Source of the DNA: Coprenecus sp964640305
GTDB lineage: Bacteria; Bacteroidota; Bacteroidia; Bacteroidales; UBA932
Assembly: GCA_964640305.1 (NCBI GenBank)
Contig: CAZXFF010000034.1
Coordinates: 1-22,186 of the forward strand
Direction of reading: 5' to 3'
DNA length: 22,186 bases
Part shown: positions 1-6,884 of the stretch, in pieces
Layout of the letters: each line of letters starts with the position of its first letter
How positions within the stretch are numbered: the stretch's first letter is position 1
Position numbers and translations under genes: made by a program
Notes under the pieces: generated by a model
What the model was told of the DNA's origin: nothing
The model's database searches: none
Seen by the model: only the letters and a program-made list of their open reading frames with translations

Positions 1-75
1 ACTCATAAATCTACCCTTAATCGTGTATTGGATGATAGTTGCGGATTTTAGGTTATCCATAAATCGAAGGGTTTT
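1..75 (+). pseudogene. Upstream part of the recombinase frame, broken by TAG at 49-51
   Basis: Read in the same frame as the recombinase that follows, these bases encode THKSTLNRVLDDSCGF, then a TAG stop at 49-51, then VIHKSKGF running straight into the recombinase ORF. The piece before the stop resembles the last helix of the core-binding (SAM-like) domain that precedes the catalytic domain in Bacteroidales tyrosine recombinases, where a Leu-x-x-Val-Leu pattern is usual. I infer that the full gene began left of the window and has acquired a nonsense codon. The call rests on a short stretch, and a sequencing or assembly error is possible. Confidence 0.5.
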
Positions 76-705
76 GTGACGCACAGGGATTTTTCCGGAG
101 GAAAAAAGATTTATCTTACACCGGATGAAATACATGCAATAGAAAAGTTGGATCTGTCAAGAGGTTCGCTTCTTGATAAGGTCAGGGATGTTTTCCTTGC
201 GGGCTATTATACAGGTCAGCGATTTTCGGACTATTCTACAATATCCCAGAAGGAAGTAGATACCGTAGAAATAGACGGTATCGGATACAAGATCTTGAGA
301 AAGAAGCAGAAAAAGACGGGTAATCAGGTTATTATACCGGTACTGAACGGCAATCTGCTGGCAATTATAGAGAAGTGGGGAGGTAAACTGCCCGGTATTT
401 CAATATCGACACTTAATGAGAAGATAAAAATTGTCTGCAGGATGGCCGGAATCAATTCGATTGTGTCGGCAAAGGAAAATTCTTCCGGAAATGGACTTGT
501 CTATGAGTACAAATGGGAATTGGTATCCTCACATACGGCCAGGAGGAGTTGTCTTACCAACTTGCATATGGAGGGGAAGCTGACTCCGGAACAGATCAGA
601 AGCATAAGCGGACATCGTAGCGAAAGGTCTTACAAACAGTATCTTTGTCAAAGCAGTGAAGAAGAAGCAAAGGAAATACTTAAGAAGTACCTATATAATA
701 TTTAA
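76..705 (+). CDS. Tyrosine recombinase (phage-integrase family), catalytic domain only
   Basis: This 209-residue product is the catalytic domain of a tyrosine site-specific recombinase, an enzyme class that cuts and rejoins DNA at short specific sites through a 3'-phosphotyrosine link. All catalytic residues are visible: Arg49 in TGQRFSD, Lys79/80 in the KKTG strand, His153 and Arg156 in HTARR, His180 in SGHRS, and Tyr189 in KQYL. A start at GTG 76 gives only the catalytic half (the family is usually about 300-400 residues), and the same frame continues upstream to a TAG at 49-51, so this is probably the surviving part of a longer, interrupted gene. It ends at 705 immediately before a start-less susC in the same frame. 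Such enzymes in Bacteroidales act either as integrases of mobile elements or as invertases controlling surface-protein genes; the sequence does not decide which. Activity without the N-terminal DNA-binding domain is doubtful. Confidence 0.85.
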   Translation: MTHRDFSGGKKIYLTPDEIHAIEKLDLSRGSLLDKVRDVFLAGYYTGQRFSDYSTISQKEVDTVEIDGIGYKILRKKQKKTGNQVIIPVLNGNLLAIIEKWGGKLPGISISTLNEKIKIVCRMAGINSIVSAKENSSGNGLVYEYKWELVSSHTARRSCLTNLHMEGKLTPEQIRSISGHRSERSYKQYLCQSSEEEAKEILKKYLYNI

Positions 706-720
706 TGGCAGGATTCTGAA

Positions 721-3675
721 TATTGTCTGTTACTCACGGTAACCTTTGCAGCATTTGCACAGGATATCACGGTAACGGGTACTGTTACTGATGCAAGTAC
801 TGGCGAGCCTGTATCCGGAGCAACCATATTGCTCAAGGGCGACAATACCCGGTACACCATGACCGATGATTTGGGCAGTTATTCAATTAATGTCCCGAAC
901 AACGGAGTATTGGTTGTTTCTTTCCTGGGTTATGCAACACAGGAAATGCCAGTTAACGGGCGCAGGACAATTGATTTTGCTTTGCAGACCGATTCAGAAT
1001 TGTTGGACGACGTAGTGGTAGTGGCCTATGGTACTGCACGTAAGGAGGCCAATACTGGATCGGTAGCAACGGTTTCAGGTGATGTGATTGCTGAATCTCC
1101 GGTTTCATCAGTCGATAAGATGCTTGCCGGTAAGATGGCCGGTGTGCAGGTTACTGCATCTTCAGGACAGCCCGGTGCAAGCTCTGAGATCCGTATCCGC
1201 GGTATATCCTCAATCAATGCAGGCAACGAGCCTCTGTGGGTTGTGGACGGTATTCCTGTAATGACTGGAAACTATTCGTATTTTACAAACACCGGTAATG
1301 CCATTGCAGCTGTTAACCCTAACGATATCGAGTCCATTACCATCCTTAAGGATGCAGCTGCAGCTTCAATCTACGGATCCCGTGCTGCCAACGGAGTCAT
1401 TCTGGTGACAACCAAGAGTGGTCAGGCTGGCAAGACCCGTTTTACCGCCCGTGCAAAATTCGGTGGTTCTATGCTTGCAAATGACAATGGCTTCAGAGTT
1501 TTGAATGCAAATGAATTGCTGGAACTTAAAAGAGTGTCGGCTATAAATGCGGGGTATAACCCTGATGATCCAAGTTCAGGATACTATTATCCAGAGTCCA
1601 TTCTGGAAAGGGAAATGACGGACTGGCTTGGCGCATTCACGAAAGTCGGGATATTGCAGGAATATGAAATAAATGCACAGGCCGGTACTGACAAAGGCCG
1701 TTTCTATTCTTCCCTTTCTTATCAGAAGAATGACGGTATTGTCAATGCCGTTGACTTCTCGAAATTCCAGGCACGTGTAAACTCCGACTATAAGCTGACA
1801 AAAACCCTCAGTATCGGTACCCGTGTGAATCTGGCATATACAATGCAGAACGATATTCCTATGCAGTCCCTGTATTATTCGAACCCTCTGTGGGGAGGTC
1901 TGAATATTCTCCCTTGGACTCCTTTCTACGATAAGAACGGTGAGTACAATGTGAATATTCCTGAGAACTCCAATACCAATCCCCTCTATACCGCAAAGTA
2001 CGATGACCAGTGGGAAAAACAGTACCGTGTACAGGGTACGGTCTATCTCCAGTGGGAACCGATAAGGGGTCTGGTGATCAAAACCAACAATTCATACGAG
2101 GGAACATTCGGAGAAGGCCGGCGTTACTGGTATCCCAAGCCGGGCGGAAGTACAGGTACCCTCCAGACATCCAATACTTATTATCAGCAGATGACCACTT
2201 CCAACACCATCAATTATTCGAATACATGGGGTGACCATTCATTCAGCGTACTGGCCGGTCAGGAAGCGATGTACAGCGATGGCAAATCATATTATATGTA
2301 TGCTCCGTCTGTAAGTATAGATATACCTTATCCTACCACTTCGGTTGCGGACAAGGATGAAATCGGCTACGGATATTCTGCTGAAACACTTATGTCGTTC
2401 TTCGGAAGGGCCGAATATGATTACGATTCCCGCTATTTCATCAATGCATCCGTACGTGCTGACGGTAGTTCTCTCTTCGGTGCCAACAACCGTTGGGGGG
2501 TTTTCTGGTCAGCATCCGCATCGTGGAACATACATCATGAAGAATGGATGAAAGGTGCTTCGAACTGGTTGAGCATGCTCAAACTGCGTGCAAGCTATGG
2601 TGTGAACGGTAACAACAGCATTTCCGCATACCGTGCGTACGGTGTGTATGCTTCTACGGCATATAACGGAATAACAGGTATGCTCCCCAGTCGTCCTGAT
2701 AACCAGAATCTCTCTTGGGAAAAGAACAAGACGTGGAATGTCGGTGTTGATTTCGGATTCTTCAACAACAGGCTTTCCGGATCGGTTGAAGTATATGACC
2801 GTCTTACTACGGATATGCTGCTCAGCAAAAGGGTTCCGGCAACTTCCGGATTCACGAGCAATTTCATGAACATCGGTTCACTCCGCAACAGAGGAGTGGA
2901 AGTTCTGCTGGAGGCTGAACTTATACGTACCCAGGACTGGTTATGGACATTGGGAGGAAACCTTGCATGGAACGAGTCCAAAGTGCTTGACCTCGGAGAC
3001 AACGACTTCCTTTCTTCATCAGACTCCAGACTGAGACATATAGTTGGTAAGAATTTCTACACATTCTATCTTAAGGATTACTATGGTGTGAATCCTTCTA
3101 CCGGTGAAGCTCTGTTCGTGGCTGAAGACGGATCCTTGACTAATGACTATACCAAGGCCCGTTATATCGAGGCAGGTACACCCGAACCTGTCCTTACAGG
3201 TGGATTCAATACCAGTGTGTCATGGAAAGGACTGTCACTTAATATGTTCTTTGAATACAAATGGGGCAATAAAGTATTCATCCTCGAGCACCGTTATCTT
3301 ACATCGGACGGTAGTTCGATGGGTACAAACCAGTCAATATATGCTCTGGACTACTGGAAGAAACCCGGTGATACAGGAGTGATACCTCGTCCCTATGCCG
3401 GTAACTCAAGCAACTCATATAGTTTCGGCACAGACCGTTATCTTGAAGACGGAAGTTATCTAAGGCTTAAGGATATAACATTGTCATACCAGCTTCCCGG
3501 TAAAGTCCTTGAGAAAATCATGCTTCAGGGTCTTAAATTCTACGTCAGCGGTATGAACCTCTATACATTCCACGATGTATCGTTCTTCGATCCCGAAAGG
3601 GGTGTAATGGGAATGGGGGCAGGTATCTATCCCATGACCAAAACTATCGTAGGTGGTATCGAACTCACTTTCTAA
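721..3675 (+). CDS. susC: SusC/RagA-family TonB-dependent outer-membrane transporter, 5' end missing
   Basis: SusC-type proteins are 22-strand TonB-dependent barrels that import glycans or peptides captured by a SusD lipoprotein lid. In order, the frame shows the end of a signal peptide (CLLLTVTFAAFAQ, 724-762), a carboxypeptidase-regulatory-like domain beginning ITVTGTVTD and passing through FLGYATQE, the Ton-box-like segment DDVVVVAYG, a plug with GKMAGVQV and the RIRGISSINAGNEPLWVVDG signature, and a long barrel ending in phenylalanine. The frame is open from 706, directly after the recombinase TAA at 703-705, but contains no ATG or GTG before ATG 859; TTG 829 and ATG 859 both lie inside the first domain and would discard the signal peptide. 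I therefore set the start at the beginning of recognisable homology. As it stands the gene lacks a usual start, the first few signal-peptide residues and any obvious promoter, so it is a truncated or silent copy. From there to the stop the frame is intact. SusD follows after 16 bp. Confidence 0.85.
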   Translation, partial: YCLLLTVTFAAFAQDITVTGTVTDASTGEPVSGATILLKGDNTRYTMTDDLGSYSINVPNNGVLVVSFLGYATQEMPVNGRRTIDFALQTDSELLDDVVVVAYGTARKEANTGSVATVSGDVIAESPVSSVDKMLAGKMAGVQVTASSGQPGASSEIRIRGISSINAGNEPLWVVDGIPVMTGNYSYFTNTGNAIAAVNPNDIESITILKDAAAASIYGSRAANGVILVTTKSGQAGKTRFTARAKFGGSMLANDNGFRVLNANELLELKRVSAINAGYNPDDPSSGYYYPESILEREMTDWLGAFTKVGILQEYEINAQAGTDKGRFYSSLSYQKNDGIVNAVDFSKFQARVNSDYKLTKTLSIGTRVNLAYTMQNDIPMQSLYYSNPLWGGLNILPWTPFYDKNGEYNVNIPENSNTNPLYTAKYDDQWEKQYRVQGTVYLQWEPIRGLVIKTNNSYEGTFGEGRRYWYPKPGGSTGTLQTSNTYYQQMTTSNTINYSNTWGDHSFSVLAGQEAMYSDGKSYYMYAPSVSIDIPYPTTSVADKDEIGYGYSAETLMSFFGRAEYDYDSRYFINASVRADGSSLFGANNRWGVFWSASASWNIHHEEWMKGASNWLSMLKLRASYGVNGNNSISAYRAYGVYASTAYNGITGMLPSRPDNQNLSWEKNKTWNVGVDFGFFNNRLSGSVEVYDRLTTDMLLSKRVPATSGFTSNFMNIGSLRNRGVEVLLEAELIRTQDWLWTLGGNLAWNESKVLDLGDNDFLSSSDSRLRHIVGKNFYTFYLKDYYGVNPSTGEALFVAEDGSLTNDYTKARYIEAGTPEPVLTGGFNTSVSWKGLSLNMFFEYKWGNKVFILEHRYLTSDGSSMGTNQSIYALDYWKKPGDTGVIPRPYAGNSSNSYSFGTDRYLEDGSYLRLKDITLSYQLPGKVLEKIMLQGLKFYVSGMNLYTFHDVSFFDPERGVMGMGAGIYPMTKTIVGGIELTF
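729..788. repeat. GTTAC/GTAAC repeat cluster in the susC signal-peptide region
   Basis: GTTAC at 729-733 and GTAAC at 739-743 form a perfect inverted repeat around a 5-bp spacer (TCACG). A second pair in the opposite order, GTAAC at 772-776 and GTTAC at 784-788, has a 7-bp spacer. The 10-mer TCACGGTAAC is also directly repeated at 734-743 and 767-776, exactly 11 codons apart, and TGTTACT occurs at 728-734 and 783-789. Short inverted arms around a small spacer are the usual form of a tyrosine-recombinase core site, and this one sits where SusC homology begins. The second pair could simply reflect codons for the common SusC motif TVTGTVTD, so recombination function is only inferred. Confidence 0.4.
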
Positions 3676-3691
3676 CCATAAAACAGATTGA

Positions 3692-5224
3692 ATGATGAAA
3701 AGAATAATTATAATATCGACTGTTTTGGCTGCTTTCCTTTTCTCAAGCTGTACCGGATTTCTTGTGAAGGAGCCTGTAACCAGCCAGAGCACACAGCAGT
3801 TATTGGCCACATACGTCGGGCTTGACAATGCAACGGCGGGTGCATATTCGCCTCTTGCGTCCAATTCCTGGTATGGAGGTACGTATTTCGTTCTGGATGC
3901 CGACATGCGTGCCGGTCTGGCATCTGTACCTATGAATCCGGACTTCCAGTCAGGAAGGACATTGGCAGGATTCAACATCAATTACAATGAGAATTCGACA
4001 TCTGGGCTCTGGAGTGTTGCATACTATGTGATCTCTGCAGCCAACAATGTTATCGAATCCCTGGACAACAACAGTGAAAGTCTGCTTGGGACCGGACTTA
4101 TAAGCCAGGAACAGCTGGACCATCTCAGGGCAGAGTGCCTTTTCCTGAGAGCCCTTTCGCATTTTGACCTTCTCCGTATTTACAGCAGGAACGATCAGCC
4201 TGAACTTGGTGTACCTGTTGTGCTTATTACAGACAAGACATCCACTGAACAACCTGCAAGGAATACTATCAGGGAGGTTTACGACCAGATTGAGAAGGAT
4301 CTGACGGAGGCGGAAAAACTCATAGGGGATTATGTGCGTTCAGGTGTTGCTGACAAGAATGCCGTAGCCGGCAAATGGCCTGTCAAGGCTTTGCTTGCCA
4401 GAGTGTATCTCTATGACGCTACCTTCTCCAAGAGTGCTGAAAAGTATCAGCTTGCCGCAAATTATGCGACAGAGGTAATAGAAAGCGGACAGTACAAGAT
4501 GTGGACTCCTGCGGAATATTCTAAAGTCTGGGGTAACGATGTGGGAAGCGGTGAAGTAATTTTCGAAGTATTCGGAATCAAGGCTAATTCCTATGATCCT
4601 TTCTGGGAAGCACCTGCCCATATGACTAACCCCAAGGGATATGCAGACGTATGCGCATCTGCATCTTTCGTCAAGAGTTTCGAAGATGGTGACGTAAGGG
4701 GTGTTACAGGTATCCGTGACAAAAAGGAAGACGGAGCCATGTTCTGCACAGATCCTGACGAGAAATCCGGGGATTACTGGCCCATGAAATATCCTGGAAA
4801 GGGATATGGTGATGCAGAAAGTACTCCTGACCAGAACAATACCATAGTTCTCCGTCTTTCTGAGATGTATCTGATCCGAGCAGAGGCACTTACAAGAGGA
4901 GCAACCATTGCCGGTGCATCTGCTTTGGAGGACCTGAATACTATCAGGACAAACAGAGGTCTTGCTGCCGCTACTTCCGCTTCCCTCCAGTCCATCTGGG
5001 AAGAATCCATAAAGGAATTCTGCTTCGAAGGTTTCCACTGGTTCAATACCGCCCGTCTCGCACTGGACGGTCAGTCATTTGCGGTGATTGAATATGGAAC
5101 CGATATGGATGAATCCAACAGAAGAGGACCGAATATCCAGAATTATACCAAGTATTGGGCTTTGCCTATATCCAAATCCGAAAGGGACGTTAATCCTAAC
5201 CTGGTACAGATGCCTGGTTTCTAA
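3692..5224 (+). CDS. susD: SusD/RagB-family surface nutrient-binding lipoprotein
   Basis: This is the lipoprotein partner that forms the hinged lid over the SusC barrel and binds substrate at the cell surface. The 510-residue protein starts with a lipoprotein signal peptide, and Cys20 in FSSC is the predicted lipidated residue. The RAECLFLRALSHFDLLRIY segment around residues 145-165 is the typical SusD TPR helix, and VLRLSEMYLIRAEAL near residue 385 with the ending NPNLVQMPGF is the usual C-terminal SusD signature. The start could be ATG 3692 or the adjacent ATG 3695. It lies 16 bp after susC and 13 bp before the next lipoprotein gene, so the three are one transcription unit. The ligand cannot be read from the sequence, and no glycoside hydrolase is present to suggest a glycan. 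Confidence 0.95.
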   Translation: MMKRIIIISTVLAAFLFSSCTGFLVKEPVTSQSTQQLLATYVGLDNATAGAYSPLASNSWYGGTYFVLDADMRAGLASVPMNPDFQSGRTLAGFNINYNENSTSGLWSVAYYVISAANNVIESLDNNSESLLGTGLISQEQLDHLRAECLFLRALSHFDLLRIYSRNDQPELGVPVVLITDKTSTEQPARNTIREVYDQIEKDLTEAEKLIGDYVRSGVADKNAVAGKWPVKALLARVYLYDATFSKSAEKYQLAANYATEVIESGQYKMWTPAEYSKVWGNDVGSGEVIFEVFGIKANSYDPFWEAPAHMTNPKGYADVCASASFVKSFEDGDVRGVTGIRDKKEDGAMFCTDPDEKSGDYWPMKYPGKGYGDAESTPDQNNTIVLRLSEMYLIRAEALTRGATIAGASALEDLNTIRTNRGLAAATSASLQSIWEESIKEFCFEGFHWFNTARLALDGQSFAVIEYGTDMDESNRRGPNIQNYTKYWALPISKSERDVNPNLVQMPGF

Positions 5225-5237
5225 ATAATAAAGTAAG

Positions 5238-6143
5238 ATGATGAAAAAGACATATATTTTAAGCGCATTAATAGTCAGTGTATTTGTTACGGCTTCCTGT
5301 AACCTTAACAAATACCCGGTTTTCGACGATGCAGATGCTTTTGTATCTTTCGACAAGTCCTCATACGTTGTGAACGAAGCGCAAGGTGCGAAGCCTGATA
5401 CTCTTGACATCACTGTTACGTTGGCTTCCGTGTCAGGGATTTCGACTACAGTGACTTACGATCTGATCGATAATGCAAATCCCAATGCACTTGTCGCAAA
5501 ACAGGGATACGATTGGGATTTCCTTGATGCCGAACCTGTCCTTAAATTTGACAGTGAGAACCGTACTGCCACAATCAGGATACTGATTTACGGCAATGAT
5601 TACGGCAAACCTTATACTGGCAGTAAAGTGTTTACGCTTTCATTCAAAAGCACGGGAAGCGTAAAAGCTTCAAAAGAGAATACTACTGCCGTTACAATCA
5701 ATGACCTGGACCATCCCCTTACATATATCCTCGGGACTTATGTGGCAGTAGATGCAACGGGTACAACATGGGAAATGCAGCTCCGCAAAGATGAGAGCAG
5801 CACAGATGTTGTCTGGTTCTATGACATTTGCAACCTGGGCAGCTGGGTAGGAGACGACATCATGTACTTCGGCTCCGTAGATGTTCAGAACAATCTTATT
5901 TCCATACCTATAGGCCAGGAAAGCGAATACAAGTACAGCAATGGCAATGCCGTAACTCTTAGTCTGGGGGATGATGAGTATGTTTACTTCACAGGAAGTC
6001 CTTTGCAGGCTGAGATATCGGAAGGAGGAAAACGTATTGTAATCAATACATCAGATGATACAAAGCCATTGATTATGGCCTTTATCAAAGATGCAGGTTT
6101 TATAAGCAGTGTGGAAACACCGATAACGCTTACAAAAAAATAA
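5238..6143 (+). CDS. Third surface lipoprotein of the susCD operon (Calx-beta-like domain)
   Basis: The 301-residue product has a lipoprotein signal peptide with Cys21 in VTASC. Residues of about 35-155 form a beta-rich domain (AFVSFDKSSYVVNEAQG, then VTYDLID, KQGYDWDF and TATIRILIYGND) resembling Calx-beta-like or Ig-like modules often seen in lipoproteins encoded after susD. Residues of about 160-300 form a second beta-rich region with GTYVAVDATGTTWEMQL and a short exposed ending TLTKK. By position it fills the SusE/SusF-like slot of a Sus-type operon, where accessory proteins help hold ligand at the surface; that role is inferred from context. I recognise no catalytic motif. It is the last gene before the terminator at 6163-6193. 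Confidence 0.75.
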   Translation: MMKKTYILSALIVSVFVTASCNLNKYPVFDDADAFVSFDKSSYVVNEAQGAKPDTLDITVTLASVSGISTTVTYDLIDNANPNALVAKQGYDWDFLDAEPVLKFDSENRTATIRILIYGNDYGKPYTGSKVFTLSFKSTGSVKASKENTTAVTINDLDHPLTYILGTYVAVDATGTTWEMQLRKDESSTDVVWFYDICNLGSWVGDDIMYFGSVDVQNNLISIPIGQESEYKYSNGNAVTLSLGDDEYVYFTGSPLQAEISEGGKRIVINTSDDTKPLIMAFIKDAGFISSVETPITLTKK

Positions 6144-6162
6144 GGTTAATTTAGGTGAAGCG

Positions 6163-6193
6163 AAGGCTGCCCGGACAGCGGGCAGCCTTTTTT
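6163..6193 (+). terminator. Rho-independent terminator after the susCD operon
   Basis: The arms AAGGCTGCCCG (6163-6173) and CGGGCAGCCTT (6179-6189) pair perfectly over 11 bp around a 5-base loop (GACAG), and the 3' arm runs into six T residues (6188-6193). It lies 20 bp after the stop of the third lipoprotein gene. It also ends only 12 bp before the ATG of the next gene at 6206, so there is little room for a separate promoter between them, and read-through may supply some downstream expression. Confidence 0.93.
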
Positions 6194-6205
6194 AAACTAT
6201 ATTGT

Positions 6206-6871
6206 ATGAAACATTGTCTGATTGCAGTATGCGCAGTGCTTTCCTGTATAGGAGTGAAAGCACAGACTTATACCACATGGCCGTATCTTTATCCCGAGTT
6301 CAAAGACGGGGTAATCTATCTGCTTAACGGGAAAAAGGTCCACCACAGAGTAAATGTCCATCTCATGAGAAGCCGTCTTCATTATGTGGAGGCAGATATT
6401 GTGAAGGAAGCCCAGTCAGGCGATATCTATTATGTCGCAGCCGGAGATGACAAGTTCATGGTAGTAGGAGGTGAAGTCATGCAGGTCGTGCAGGAAACGG
6501 AAGGAGGATTTGTGGCCAAATTGGTCAAGATCGACGAGGAGTCATTATATGATTCAGGAGGAGCATATGGAGGCACGACAACGACGTCCGCAACCCGTAA
6601 CCTTTCTTCCATCGAAGTATCCGGAGGAGCCAACATGAATCATATGCTATTGTTGCAGAATAAGGAATCGGGAAAGGAGGTTGCTTTAAAAGAAGAGTAT
6701 TACCTGGTTGCCAACGACAATATATACCGGGCCTATCGGAAGGATATAGAGAAAGCTCTGGATCCGGATATCTCCGTGAAATTCAAATCTTTCCTGAAGC
6801 AGAGCAGAATCAGATGGAAGGATCCGGCCAAACTGAAACTGGTCGTTGATTTCCTTGTCAAAAACACTTAA
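6206..6871 (+). CDS. Conserved exported protein of unknown function
   Basis: The product from ATG 6206 is 221 residues and begins with a clear Sec signal peptide (MKHCLIAVCAVLSCIGVKAQ, cleavage likely after KA). An upstream GTG at 6155 would place the start inside the terminator hairpin and add residues ahead of the signal peptide, so I reject it. The mature protein has a YLLNGKKVHHRVNVHL segment, a GDIYYVAAGDDKFMVVGG stretch that looks beta-rich, a Gly/Thr/Ser-rich linker (GGAYGGTTTTSATRNLSS) and a basic C-terminal half with KAFLK-like helices (KSFLKQSRIRWKDPAKLK). It resembles a family of hypothetical exported proteins I associate with Bacteroidetes, with no function I can name. The first S8 peptidase starts 13 bp downstream, which suggests co-transcription with the peptidases. 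Localisation in the periplasm or beyond is inferred from the signal peptide. Confidence 0.8.
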   Translation: MKHCLIAVCAVLSCIGVKAQTYTTWPYLYPEFKDGVIYLLNGKKVHHRVNVHLMRSRLHYVEADIVKEAQSGDIYYVAAGDDKFMVVGGEVMQVVQETEGGFVAKLVKIDEESLYDSGGAYGGTTTTSATRNLSSIEVSGGANMNHMLLLQNKESGKEVALKEEYYLVANDNIYRAYRKDIEKALDPDISVKFKSFLKQSRIRWKDPAKLKLVVDFLVKNT

Positions 6872-6884
6872 ACCAATACCAACA

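Noticed and set aside
829..3675. TTG 829 as the true start of susC
   Set aside because: SusC homology, including most of a signal peptide, extends upstream to about 721; starting at 829 would give a barrel protein with no export signal.
4340..5038. Minus-strand open frame of 232 codons opposite susD
   Set aside because: It lies entirely within the well-supported SusD coding region, and its translation has no recognisable domain.
6155..6205. GTG start giving a longer 238-residue version of the exported protein
   Set aside because: It would start next to the terminator and translate through the hairpin, placing charged residues before an otherwise normal signal peptide that starts at ATG 6206.
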